DNA from: Acidobacteriota bacterium
GTDB taxonomy: Bacteria; Acidobacteriota; Terriglobia; Bryobacterales; Bryobacteraceae
Length of the DNA: 39,533 nucleotides
Reading direction: 5' to 3'
NCBI GenBank assembly: GCA_018268835.1
Contig: JAFDVU010000051.1
Location: 1-39,533, forward strand
Translations under genes and position numbers: made by a program
The notes under the pieces: generated by a model
Told to the model about the DNA's origin: nothing
Database searches by the model: none
Seen by the model: only the letters and a program-made list of their open reading frames with translations
Part shown: positions 8,069 to 16,500 of the stretch, piece after piece
Numbering within the stretch: the first letter of the stretch is position 1
Layout of the letters: each line of letters starts with the position of its first letter

Positions 8069-8764
8069 ATGCGAAGACTGATACTCGCTATCACTCTCTG
8101 CTCCGGGGCGGCTGTCGCTCAGTCCCCCGCAACCGGGCAGTTCCTGCTGCGGTTGGACCCCACCCGCCCGGGATTCACGCTTCAGAACATGACGCCGGAA
8201 GAGGTGCGGCTCGGCGGGCAGCACGTTCAGTACCTCAAATCTCTGTTCGATTCGGGCAAGTTGAGCCTGGCGGGGCAGGTATTCGACGCGAAGGGGTTGT
8301 GGGGCATGGTGATCGTCAATGCCCCGGATGAGCAAACCGCTCGCGCGCTGCTCGAAGGCGACCCCAGCGTAAAGGCGAAGATGTTCCGCGGCGAGGTGAT
8401 GCCCCTCCGCGTTGTGTTCGAGAGAGTCGAGACGGCGAAGGCCAGCCCCGCCGTGTCCACGGCGTTGGAGGGCGACTGGGAAGGCGTGATCGAAACCGGG
8501 GGCGGCAGCATCCGGGCGGTCGTGCATTTCCGGAACCAGCCGGACCAGACGGTCAAGGCGACTCTTGACAGTCCCGATCAGGGGGCCATGGGACTGGCGC
8601 TCTCGGATGTGGTTCAGAAGGGTTCGTCGATCGAGTTCCAGTTCCGCACGGCGAAAGGCGCGTACAAAGGCGAGTTGAACAAGGAAGGCACGTTGATCAC
8701 CGGACAATGGACCCAGGGCGGCGCTCCCGTGCCGCTGAATCTGAAGAAAGCGGCGGCGAAGTAA
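8069..8764 (+). CDS. Secreted YCII-like domain fused to a beta-rich domain
   Basis: 231 residues with a signal peptide (about 1-18, ending AVAQ). Residues 23-117 resemble a YCII/YciI alpha-beta barrel: FLLRLDPTRPGF, a helix with GGQHVQYLKSL, GLWGMVIVNAPD and a GDPSVKAKMF segment. Residues about 128-228 form a second, beta-rich module (LEGDWEGVIETGGG, LDSPDQGAMGL, ITGQWTQGG). That module resembles the N-terminal domain found before alpha/beta hydrolases in Acidobacteria, but here no hydrolase follows. YCII proteins are usually cytoplasmic dimeric proteins, so the secreted fusion is unusual. Function is unknown. It is transcribed away from the TIGR03437-domain gene and no other gene follows for about 590 bp. 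Confidence 0.78.
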   Translation: MRRLILAITLCSGAAVAQSPATGQFLLRLDPTRPGFTLQNMTPEEVRLGGQHVQYLKSLFDSGKLSLAGQVFDAKGLWGMVIVNAPDEQTARALLEGDPSVKAKMFRGEVMPLRVVFERVETAKASPAVSTALEGDWEGVIETGGGSIRAVVHFRNQPDQTVKATLDSPDQGAMGLALSDVVQKGSSIEFQFRTAKGAYKGELNKEGTLITGQWTQGGAPVPLNLKKAAAK

Positions 8765-9351
8765 CCGCGCGGCTGGGATCGCCGTGAGCGACCACTCCCG
8801 GTCCAGTCCTGGAGGATCAGCGGTACGGACGTCCCCGTGCCTACAGGGGCGGAATAACGGGAGTGCCCCAGGCTCTGCGGCGGCTCGCCAGCGCAGAAAC
8901 AATCATAGCAAGCGTAGCCGGCTGCGGAGTGTTACTCGACGCTCTTGCGGTCTTGGCGCAGGATGTGGACGACGTCCGGCTTGGGGCAGCGCGGCCAACA
9001 TCTCAATAATAGAATCTCTGCCTTTATCAAGTCACTTCACCGCCGGTGCCCACGTAACGTTTGGGTTCGGCCGACCGAGGGCATCTAACCCCACTTCCTT
9101 TCCTAACAGTTGTAAATATTAGGATAATCGAATCCGCTTATTTGTCAATCGCGTCTCAACAGCTCACGGTTCGGCCGCAAGTAACACGTTTAAATTGATG
9201 AGATCACATCTACATTATGGGCGTGAGGATTGGGCATAAACCTGCAAGCACCGGGGGGGCCAGTCTAGCCACAAGCCAGTACCTGTGCCGTCGAGGCAAA
9301 GCGCGGCCAGAGTCTGGCACTAATTGACATTGCATTGGCAAAGGAGACTAC
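8765..9351. other. Intergenic stretch with a remnant and a less GC-rich leader
   Basis: About 590 bp without a convincing intact gene. Bases 8809-8865 carry a degraded TIGR03437 fragment (separate entry). Bases about 9060-9230 are visibly richer in A/T than the rest of the window and are the likely promoter/leader zone for the PEP-CTERM gene, but I could not fix a -35/-10 pair. No tRNA or riboswitch consensus was recognised. Confidence 0.6.
8809..8865 (-). pseudogene. Degraded C-terminal fragment of a TIGR03437 domain
   Basis: Translated on the minus strand, one frame reads SAPVGTGTSVPLILQ, which matches the end of TIGR03437 domains (VPxGVxTGxxVPLVI). The DNA aligns with 10491-10549 over about 57 bases, with shared blocks such as GATCAGCGGTA and GGCGGAA. 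There is no open frame long enough for an intact protein around it. Confidence 0.45.
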
Positions 9352-10104
9352 ATGTTACGATCCGTGGGGTTACCACTTCTTGGGGTGTTGCTCTTTGCGA
9401 CCATACCTGCAGTGGCGGACATCACCGAGGGCTTCGAGGGTACAAGCCCATATCTGCGAGGTGCTGCGTCCCGAACGTGCGGAGATCCGTCATATGTGCA
9501 CAGTGGACTGTGCTCGGCGAACCTGCGTCTTTCGGACACAATTACCGATTCCGGATCGGCGGGCTTGGACCTCGGCTCAGGAGTTCGACTCAGCCAGATC
9601 AATTACACCTCAATCTGGGCCCTCGTGCCGACAACGAACTCGGTCCATTTTCTCCCGTATATCGATTACTATGTTGACTCCAGTCACGACGGGAACATTG
9701 AGGCCGTACCCACAGACTCGCTCGTGATTCTTGCGAATGGCGCAAGCGATCAAACAGGCCTTTGGCAGAGCGTGATTTTGAATGGGAACTCGCTAGTGCA
9801 CGTTGTTGGGAATCGCCCAGGGCTGGCCACCGATGCCTTCACGACCGGCAACCCCGGAACTCTCGCCTCCTTGATGGCTGTGTCTCTTGACGACGGGAGC
9901 GGCCTGACTTGGGGCGATCTTGCAGTGGGGCGAGCGCGCGCGGAAGCCGGAACCTGGGGCGACGGCCAGACCCCTTCCGGAGTTGCATACTCAGCGTATG
10001 TCGACGACGTTACGGTGGCGACGCCGGAGCCGGGTGCGCTGGAGTGTCTGACTGCTATGCTTGGCGGGCTACTTGTTGTCCGCCGCAAAGTGCGGTGTCA
10101 GTAA
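9352..10104 (+). CDS. PEP-CTERM sorting-domain protein
   Basis: A 250-residue secreted protein. It has a Sec signal peptide (about 1-22, ending AVAD), then a beta-rich ectodomain with many Ser/Thr/Asp/Gly residues (GFEGTSPY, YIDYYVDSS, YSAYVDDVTV). A C-terminal PEP-CTERM signal lies at about 223-250: the motif TPEPGA, a hydrophobic stretch, then a basic end (RRKVR). PEP-CTERM proteins are processed by exosortase and displayed or released with exopolysaccharide; no exosortase gene is in the window. The start is well set by AAAGGAG at 9340-9346, five bases before the ATG. Base composition upstream is lower in GC than the neighbours. It lies alone between two long non-coding gaps. Confidence 0.82.
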   Translation: MLRSVGLPLLGVLLFATIPAVADITEGFEGTSPYLRGAASRTCGDPSYVHSGLCSANLRLSDTITDSGSAGLDLGSGVRLSQINYTSIWALVPTTNSVHFLPYIDYYVDSSHDGNIEAVPTDSLVILANGASDQTGLWQSVILNGNSLVHVVGNRPGLATDAFTTGNPGTLASLMAVSLDDGSGLTWGDLAVGRARAEAGTWGDGQTPSGVAYSAYVDDVTVATPEPGALECLTAMLGGLLVVRRKVRCQ

Positions 10105-10639
10105 CGCAGGTGAGCGGATCGGAGCCGGGCGGCGCAGGTCGAGGACGGCTCCGATAAGACGGCTCGCACTCTCGGGTCATCGGCGATTCAGCCCACGTCT
10201 GTATTAGGCAGCACCCCGCAATCTTCTCACAAGGGGTAAGGTCTGTTCTCCGTCTTGCGGACAGGAAGCACAGGGGCAGGCTGAACACGTATTCTCGATA
10301 CTGAGTACCTTCGCGGTGCAGGCTCCGTTGTGTGCCGGTAGTGCAGCACGGTCCACCGCTACGCCCCAGGCCGCACGGGAGCGCAGCGCTTTCGTTGAGT
10401 CCAATCCCACATACCGCAGGAAGGTCGCCGCCGGAACCGGAAGAACTGGCGCTGCTTGAGTTTTCGCCGGGCGTGCGCTCGATGTGACCGTCCGGGATGA
10501 TCAGCGGTATGGCTGTCCCTGTGCGTACGCCTGGCGGAACAACGAAATTGACCCCGGGGACAGGTTCGACACGACGCATCCCACGGGAGGCGTGTGCGCC
10601 TCTATTATGGGCTCGGGCCTGCTGCAGACACACCTTGCC
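10105..10639. other. Intergenic stretch between PEP-CTERM and ATP-grasp genes
   Basis: 535 bp with no intact gene that I can support. It contains the chimeric remnant at 10430-10556. The 192-codon minus-strand open frame that spans it has no signal peptide or ribosome-binding site and runs into the PEP-CTERM coding region, so it is not called as a gene. No terminator with a T-run was found. Confidence 0.6.
10430..10556 (-). pseudogene. Chimeric remnant: TIGR03437 end joined to TIGR03435 3' end
   Basis: Bases 10430-10490 align with 12689-12749, the last codons and 3' flank of the intact TIGR03435 gene, at roughly 80% by eye. The family ending (IERxPxEN, then stop) is readable as HIERTPGEN, but the TAA has become TCA, so the stop is lost. 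Immediately upstream on the minus strand, 10491-10556 encodes VNFVVPPGVRTGTAIPLII, a TIGR03437-like end. The two pieces do not normally sit together, so this looks like eroded, recombined gene debris. Confidence 0.5.
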
Positions 10640-11872
10640 TCAAGAGATGCTCAGATCCGCAATTTGCTTTGCCACAGATGGGCTCAGCGAGTAGGACGCG
10701 ATCGATCCCGCACTCAGGGAGGAAGACGACGCCGGCCTCAGGAAGAGGCGCAGGGCCGCGTAGATCAGCGGGATCAGACATTGGAAGTCGTCCCGAATCG
10801 GAAGCAGTTCCTCCCGGCTCTGTGCATAGATGCCCCGTCCCGCCAACACTCGAAAAGCCGCCTTGGCGACGTCGACTCTTCGTTGTCTCGAATCTGCGGC
10901 AGACAGCAAAGCCATTAGCAGCAGGTGCGTTCGCACTTGCGCCGGCACCGGCCTCTCCGCCCCCGGCGACTGACCCATTGACACCCGCACCAGCATATCG
11001 GCGAGATTGATGCCACTGAGCACAGCATTCATCGGCTCCACGAGGCGGGGATTTGCGTCGATGAAAAGCGGCGGTCCGCCCGCTTCCGGAAGCACGTAGT
11101 CCATAGACAAGGCACCGTGCCAGCACAATTCCGCTCCGAGCCGTGCGACATGACGATACACCACCGGACGGAGAACACCGAGCTTTGCAGTGTCCCCGCC
11201 ACCCGGTCCGGGGAGCAACTGCCGGTAGCTGTGGATTCCGAGCAATTCTCCCCGGTTGAATACGGCCAGAACCCGCTCCAGAACCCCTTCCGCGCACGCC
11301 TGAACGACGAATTCCTCGCTCCCGTCGAGCCGCCCTTGTCCGGAAAGTTCGGCACTCTTTGACCGCAACTCTTCCGAGTTGCCGATGCGCCAGACCGCCT
11401 TCGAGGCCGTGGTGTAGTTCGCTTTGAGGTAGCAGGGGTACCGGCTCGGGGTTTCAAGTTCCGCCCTGTTACGAATCACGCGCCAGGGGGGCTGCGGCAA
11501 GGATAGCCGCGCAAGAGTCCTGACCAGGGCCGCCTTCCCCTGCAACTGCAGGAAGGAGCCAAAGTCAGCCACCGCCAAGGCGACCGCGGGCGGAATGCGG
11601 GCCCTTTCCCGAGCGAAGAGAAAAGCCTGCTCGTGCGCCGGCAGCAGCACATCCCAACTGCCGCCAGCCAGGATTTCGACAACGGCATCCAGATAACCCC
11701 GTGGATCAGTCCCCACCGCCGGACAACGGTAAAAGTGCGTGACAAAACGTGAGAAGCGTCCGAGGCAGATCGCATTGGGATCACAGACGCCCACCCGATG
11801 CCCCGCCAATCCAAGGGCGGTAATGATCTCCCGTGCCGAGAGGCTTGATCCCTCCGAGATGAGCACGCGCAT
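10640..11872 (-). CDS. ATP-grasp superfamily carboxylate-amine ligase
   Basis: A 410-residue cytoplasmic protein. The N-terminal pre-ATP-grasp Rossmann-like part begins MRVLISEGSSLSAREII and includes DVLLPAHEQAF. The central ATP-grasp fold has the lysine segment RYPCYLKANYTTASKAVW and the acidic metal/ATP-binding end PPLFIDANPRLVEP. The pattern is that of the PylC/carbamoyl-phosphate-synthase-like ligases, which join a carboxylate (through an acyl phosphate) to an amine. The substrate is unknown. The last ~80 residues are helical and less conserved, with a Ser-rich stretch. The gene is flanked by two sorting-signal surface proteins on the other strand and by gene remnants, so it may be an accessory acquisition. 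A ligase acting on a surface polymer or small peptide is conceivable, but that is inference. Confidence 0.78.
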   Translation of the reverse strand: MRVLISEGSSLSAREIITALGLAGHRVGVCDPNAICLGRFSRFVTHFYRCPAVGTDPRGYLDAVVEILAGGSWDVLLPAHEQAFLFARERARIPPAVALAVADFGSFLQLQGKAALVRTLARLSLPQPPWRVIRNRAELETPSRYPCYLKANYTTASKAVWRIGNSEELRSKSAELSGQGRLDGSEEFVVQACAEGVLERVLAVFNRGELLGIHSYRQLLPGPGGGDTAKLGVLRPVVYRHVARLGAELCWHGALSMDYVLPEAGGPPLFIDANPRLVEPMNAVLSGINLADMLVRVSMGQSPGAERPVPAQVRTHLLLMALLSAADSRQRRVDVAKAAFRVLAGRGIYAQSREELLPIRDDFQCLIPLIYAALRLFLRPASSSSLSAGSIASYSLSPSVAKQIADLSIS

Positions 11873-11953
11873 TGCCTCGGGCCTCAGTTATCATTATGCG
11901 CGCTGCCGCAATCCCGGCCGATGCCACACCCGACACGCACGTCCCGGACGGCG

Positions 11954-11986
11954 AAGGCCGGCCGGGAGGCCGACCCCACCATGCAG
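11954..11986. repeat. Dispersed extragenic palindrome, variant copy
   Basis: The sequence has GGCCGG...GGGAGGCCGACC followed by CCACCATGCAGC. It resembles the hairpins at 17163 and 21580 (GGTCGGCCGGAGGCCGAC plus a CTACC-ATGC tail) with several changes. It lies upstream of the IPTL-CTERM-like gene and of the ATP-grasp start. Confidence 0.45.
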
Positions 11987-12006
11987 CGTGCTGCAGTTGT
12001 CGGCGG

Positions 12007-12036
12007 CGACTTACTACCGGGCGACTTACCACCGGG
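12007..12036. repeat. 15-bp tandem duplication
   Basis: CGACTTACTACCGGG (12007-12021) is followed directly by CGACTTACCACCGGG (12022-12036), with one mismatch. It lies 38 bases before the preferred start of the IPTL-CTERM-like gene. It could be an operator or a simple slippage duplication. Confidence 0.6.
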
Positions 12037-12073
12037 ATCCCACGTACTTCAGCCACATGCTACACTCCCGTTG

Positions 12074-12679
12074 ATGAGGCGAGCTTCAGTTTCAGGACTT
12101 TTTTTCCTATTCTGCATCTCCGGGTGGTCGACCCCGGTGCAGTGGACCCTGTCGGGCGTCACTCTTGCGCCGAACGCCGGGACGGCTTCGGGGTCGTTCG
12201 TGTACGACACCGATACGGGCAGTTACTCTAATATTGATATAACTACAACCGGCTTTACTTTCATGATCAACAGTACGTCAGTCACCGTTCCCGCGCAGCA
12301 TTACACAAGTCTGGCGGCGGGCACCGGCTCGTATCTCACCGCGGGAAACTCCAATTCAGCTACGATCACGCTCATATTCTCCCAACCGCTGAGCAATGCC
12401 GGTGGAAGTGTCGGCTTCGCTCCAGCTTTACAGGTCGGGCCCACGAGCTTTCTCTCCACCGGCGAATACATACCCACCGGTCAGTGGGCGCCGGGCGGCG
12501 CCGGTCCGCTGGTGGGCCGGAGTATCACTCAAGGTTCGCTCGCGGGCACGATGCTGCCGCCTGCCGCCGCTGCTGCCGGCGCCCCGGTGCTTTCGACAAC
12601 CGGACTCATCGTTCTCGGAATCCTGCTAGTGGGCTGCGCTGCAACATTGCTGAGAACGGGCGTGAGAACGGGAGCGTAA
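12074..12679 (+). CDS. Secreted protein with IPTL/PEP-CTERM-like sorting anchor
   Basis: 201 residues from the Met at 12074. A signal peptide (about 1-20, FFLFCISGWSTP) is followed by a beta domain with WTLSGVTL, then GTASGSFVYDTDTGSYSNIDI, a pattern common in acidobacterial and cyanobacterial PEP-CTERM proteins. The C-terminus has APVLSTTGLIVLGILLVG followed by an Arg-containing end, resembling IPTL-CTERM anchors. The open frame extends upstream to 11921, but those 51 codons are signal-less and cross the palindrome and tandem repeat, so the inner start is chosen. Its GC content is lower around 12220-12300 than in the neighbouring housekeeping genes. A role in surface display or an exopolysaccharide matrix is inferred from the anchor only. 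Confidence 0.72.
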   Translation: MRRASVSGLFFLFCISGWSTPVQWTLSGVTLAPNAGTASGSFVYDTDTGSYSNIDITTTGFTFMINSTSVTVPAQHYTSLAAGTGSYLTAGNSNSATITLIFSQPLSNAGGSVGFAPALQVGPTSFLSTGEYIPTGQWAPGGAGPLVGRSITQGSLAGTMLPPAAAAAGAPVLSTTGLIVLGILLVGCAATLLRTGVRTGA

Positions 12680-12715
12680 TACGCGGCGGTTGGAGCCGGA
12701 GGAACTGGCGGTGCT

Positions 12716-13486
12716 TTAGTTTTCGCTGGGCGCGCGCTCGATGCGATCGATTACGAGGACTTCGACGGGGCCCTTGCGCAATTCCAGTTTCAATCCGAGT
12801 TGCTCCTGGATGGCGGTGAACAGCGAGGCGCCGGTGCGGGCGGCGGCGCCTTCGGGCCCGGCGGATAATTCGTCCGGCGCCCATTCCAGCTTGAAATCGA
12901 ATACGCCCTTCAGACCCGTCTGGTCCTGGACCGAGCGGCCGGCCGCATCGCACAGAACCTTGGCCAGCATCGCGGCATTGACTTCGGTGCCCACGAGCCG
13001 ACCCCGGCCGGAACCGGCGAATGGGTTTTGGCCAAAGACCTCCGGCGCTTCGCGCAGGCGGACCTTCGGCCCACTCCTGGCGACCACCAGCGCATAGATG
13101 GGAAGCTGCCTGGTTTCGCGGTGGAGGGACAGCTTGAAGCGCTCCGCCAGCAGCGCCTGCATCATCTGCTGCAAAGGGGAGAGGTCGCCGGGTTGCCGGT
13201 GGGCGCGCAAGTCCCAGCCGGGCGCATTGGCCACGATGTCGTAGTGCACCGAATCCAGCCAGCCGGGCTGGCCGTAAATAAGGTCGCGGTGCATGTCATA
13301 TGCCCAGGCGATCAGAAACAGCAGCGATGTGTTGACGGTGGCGAGATGGTAGCCGGAACGCTGGATCGCCAGGGTGCTGGCTGGATCGGAGGGCTTGATG
13401 GAGGCCACCTCGAATGCCGGCGTCTGACCGAGCGCCAGCGAGACGCTCACGGCCGCGAAGAAACAGGTTATTGATTGACGATACAT
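12716..13486 (-). CDS. TIGR03435 family (soil-associated) secreted protein
   Basis: 256 residues with a signal peptide (about 1-20, ending LALGQ) directly followed by the family signature FEVASIKPSDP. Further family landmarks are GWLDSVHYDIVA, QALLAERFKLSLHRETR, YALVVARSGPK and the C-terminal LFTAIQEQLGLKLE...VLVIDRIERAPSEN. TIGR03435 proteins are strongly expanded in Solibacter-type Acidobacteria and their function is unknown. The length is normal for the family, and no enzyme motif is visible. It lies downstream of TonB receptor 2 on the same strand and is separated from it by a long hairpin. Its 3' end has a decayed relative at 10430-10490. Confidence 0.88.
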   Translation of the reverse strand: MYRQSITCFFAAVSVSLALGQTPAFEVASIKPSDPASTLAIQRSGYHLATVNTSLLFLIAWAYDMHRDLIYGQPGWLDSVHYDIVANAPGWDLRAHRQPGDLSPLQQMMQALLAERFKLSLHRETRQLPIYALVVARSGPKVRLREAPEVFGQNPFAGSGRGRLVGTEVNAAMLAKVLCDAAGRSVQDQTGLKGVFDFKLEWAPDELSAGPEGAAARTGASLFTAIQEQLGLKLELRKGPVEVLVIDRIERAPSEN

Positions 13487-13528
13487 GCGACGCCCCCGAC
13501 CGGCGGTTGGAGCAGTAACGCGCCCGGT

Positions 13529-13576
13529 TAGCGCAGGCCTCCGTTTTGCTGGAAAGCAGGCCGGAGGCCTGCGCTA
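13529..13576. repeat. Large extragenic hairpin after TonB receptor 2
   Basis: TAGCGCAGGCCTCCG (13529-13543) is the exact reverse complement of CGGAGGCCTGCGCTA (13562-13576), giving a 15-bp stem and an 18-base loop. There is no T-run on either side. It may attenuate transcription or protect the mRNA end, and it belongs to the GGAGGCC palindrome group of the window. Confidence 0.65.
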
Positions 13577-13581
13577 CTCGC

Positions 13582-16500
13582 TCAGAACGACAGGCGGAAG
13601 GCGAACTGCATGCTCCGCGGGAAGTTCTGCTGCGCGATCGTGGTCCGGCCGAAGTTATTGGAGGTCAGCCCCGTATCCGGCCCCTGGTAGATCGGCGTAT
13701 TGAACGCGTTGAAGGCTTCCGCGCGGAACTGGAAGGTAAACCGCTCGCCGATGCGGAAGTTCTTGAACATGGACATGTTCACCTGGGTGGCCCACATGTT
13801 ACGGATGTTCGGGAAGTAAGTGTCGTAACTGCGTAGCTGGTAGGAGTTGATCATCTGCATCCAAACCACCGGTTCGCTCGCCGAGGCGCAGTTGGCGCGC
13901 GTTCCGTTGGCCAGTTGGGTGCAGGTGTTGAACCAGCGGCCGAACGTCTGCTGCCCCTGCGGCAACCGCGGATCGGCCACGTTGTAGGCATCCGGACGCG
14001 CGGTCGGGGTGCCGGTCATGTACTCGACCGACGTGTTGTACTGCCAGCCGCCGAACGCCTGCTCGACCACGCCGTGCGCGCCCGACATCCACTTCTTGCC
14101 GCGCCCGAAGGGCAGGTCGTATTGCAGGGTCAAGGTCATGTGATGCGTGCGGTCGTAGGGCGCCAGCGTGCGGTAGGTGAAGTTGTACTGCGGCTCGCGG
14201 AACCCCTGGGTGGCGATGATCTTGCCGAAGGTGTAGGAGAGGTTGGCCATCAGCCCCTGGCTGAAGCGCTTGTTGGCGCGCACTTCGAGCAGGTCGCCGT
14301 TCTGCTCGCCGATGGGACGGCTGGCTTCGGTCACGCCGGTGAACTGCGGATACGGCAGCATGGCCTGGCTGTTGGAGATGGTCGGATTATAGAGGCTGGT
14401 GCCCAGCATCTCCGCCGCTCCGGCGAACGGGTTGGGGACCGATTTGGTGCAGTAGCTCTGGTTGGCGAAGCACTGCAGGCGGTCGTTGAGCGAGATCGCG
14501 TTCACGTTCTGGCTGATGGTGAGGCGCCGCGTGCGGCTGCCCACGTAAGAGGCCTCCAGCACGGTCCGCCACGGCAGTTCGTACTCAAGTCCGAAATTGA
14601 ACTGGTGGACATAGGGCACCTCGTAGTTCGGATCGTCGAAGGTGACGCCCTGGCCCACGTAGGTCTTCAGCCCGAGCGAGTTGCCATAGGGCTGGAGGAC
14701 GCCGTTGGGATAGGGGTTGGTCCACGAGGAGTTGCCGGGCAGGTTGGGAATGTACAGGTTCGCGCCGCCGCCGCTGGTGGAGACATACGGCGTGCTGCGC
14801 GAATATCCGTTCTGCCGCACCGTGACCAGTCCGCCGTTGCCGCCCAGGGGCAGGTAGCTCATCCCGTAGGAAGCGCGCATCACCAGTTTCGGCTTGATCT
14901 GCCAGGCCACGCCCAGGCGCGGCTGGAAGCCGGTCTTGCTCGCGTCCCAACTGGTGCGCCTGCCGGGACCGGCGAAGAGCAGCCCTCCGGTGGCGGACCC
15001 GCTGCCCAGGTTGTACTTGCCGGAGGTATCGAAGCCGATGACCATGCGGTCGTAGCGCTCGGTGATGGGGGTCTGCAGGTCCCAGCGAAGACCCAGGTTC
15101 ACGGTCAGCTTCGGGGTAATCTTCCAATCGTCCTGCACATAGAGGCTGTAGGTGCGGAACCGGGCCGCGCTGGACGCGTTGACGTCGGTGTTGCCGCTGG
15201 CCACCGCGCCCAGCAGGAAGGACGCGATGCTGTTGCCTGAGGTGGAGTCCGATACCTGCGGGTCGCGACGCGTGAAGCCGCCGTCGAAGGCGAAGTTGCC
15301 GTAGGTCCAGCCCGAGGTGTAGCGGTTCGGACGGGTATCCACGATCATGGTCCCGGCACGGACGAAGTGCGCAGCGATGGTCTTCGAAACCGACCCGCTG
15401 AGGGTGTAGGCCTGGTCGGGCCAGAAGATGCGGTTGGCGGAGTAGCCGCCGGTGGCCATGGTCAGGTAGCCCGAGTAGGCGAGTTGCGGGAAGCGGTTCA
15501 CGGGCGAGGACCCGATCGGCACCTTCCATCCGAGCGAGGAACCATCGAAGACGTCGGCCTGCTCCTGCGCGCTGTAGTTGATGTAGCGCTGCCAGGCCAG
15601 GCGGACGTCCACCACGGTGGTGGAGTTCACAGTCCATACGTGGTCGAGCGTGGAGCCGTAGTTGATGCGGCGCAGCGGGTCGTTGCCGCTCTTGGCCGGG
15701 CTGTTCTGGATGCCGTTGGAGGAACGGTATTCGAAGCCCCAGTTCTGGCTCACGCTGGCGGTGGTGCGCTGGTTGGAGTTCCACACGTAGTCGAACTTCG
15801 AGTACCACGCGTTGTAGCCGTACTTGCCGATGTTGGGAGTGGCCACGTAGTTATTGACGTGGGTGTAGTTGTTGCCCGGCACGTTGGAGTGCGGGAAGAA
15901 CTGCATCAGGTTCTTCGAGATGGTGCTCTGCAGGTTATCGGGGACCTTGTTTCCGGCGTACGCGGTGCGCGCGAAGCCGCTGCCGCTGGCGACGGTGCTC
16001 ATCGGGTCGTAGATCACGATGAGTTGGCCGGTGGCGTTGCGCGTATCGGAGAAATCGCCGGCGCGCTCCAGTTCGCTGGGCACGGTGGTGGTTACCGGGA
16101 ACGGGACGCGCTCGCGGAACCCTTCGTACCAGCCGGAGAAGAACAGCTTGTTCCTGCGGATGGGCCCGGTGACCAGGCCGGAGAAATCGTTCCACTGGTG
16201 CTGCGTGGCGCGCACGCTGGACTGGTTGGTCTGGGTGGCCACGGCGTCGAAGATGTTGTTGCGCACGTACTCCGACGCCGTTCCGTGGAACTGGTTGGAG
16301 CCGCTCTTCATGGTCATGTTGAGCACGCCGCCGCCGGAAAGACCGAGGGAGGCGTCGGTGGACGGGGTGGAGAGTTTGAACTCCTGGATGCCGTCCACCA
16401 GGGGCGCGAACTTCCATTCGCCGGTGCCGGCGTTGATGGAGGCGCCGTCCAGGTTGAACTGGCTGCTGCTGGTGGTACCGCCGTGCATGGTGATGCTGCC

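Noticed and set aside
9225..9310. Cyclic-di-GMP (GEMM-type) riboswitch in the PEP-CTERM leader
   Set aside because: Only scattered similarity; the conserved core and the paired stems could not be drawn.
9315..9335. Sigma-54 promoter (TGGCAC ... TTGC) before the PEP-CTERM gene
   Set aside because: The spacing between TGGCAC and TTGC is nine bases, not the five required, and it is too close to the start codon.
10055..10633. 192-codon minus-strand frame as an intact gene
   Set aside because: It has no start signals, runs into the PEP-CTERM coding region and contains joined pieces of two families; treated as remnant DNA.
11921..12073. N-terminal extension of the IPTL-CTERM-like protein
   Set aside because: It lacks a signal peptide and runs through a dispersed palindrome and a tandem repeat; the Met at 12074 opens a proper signal peptide.
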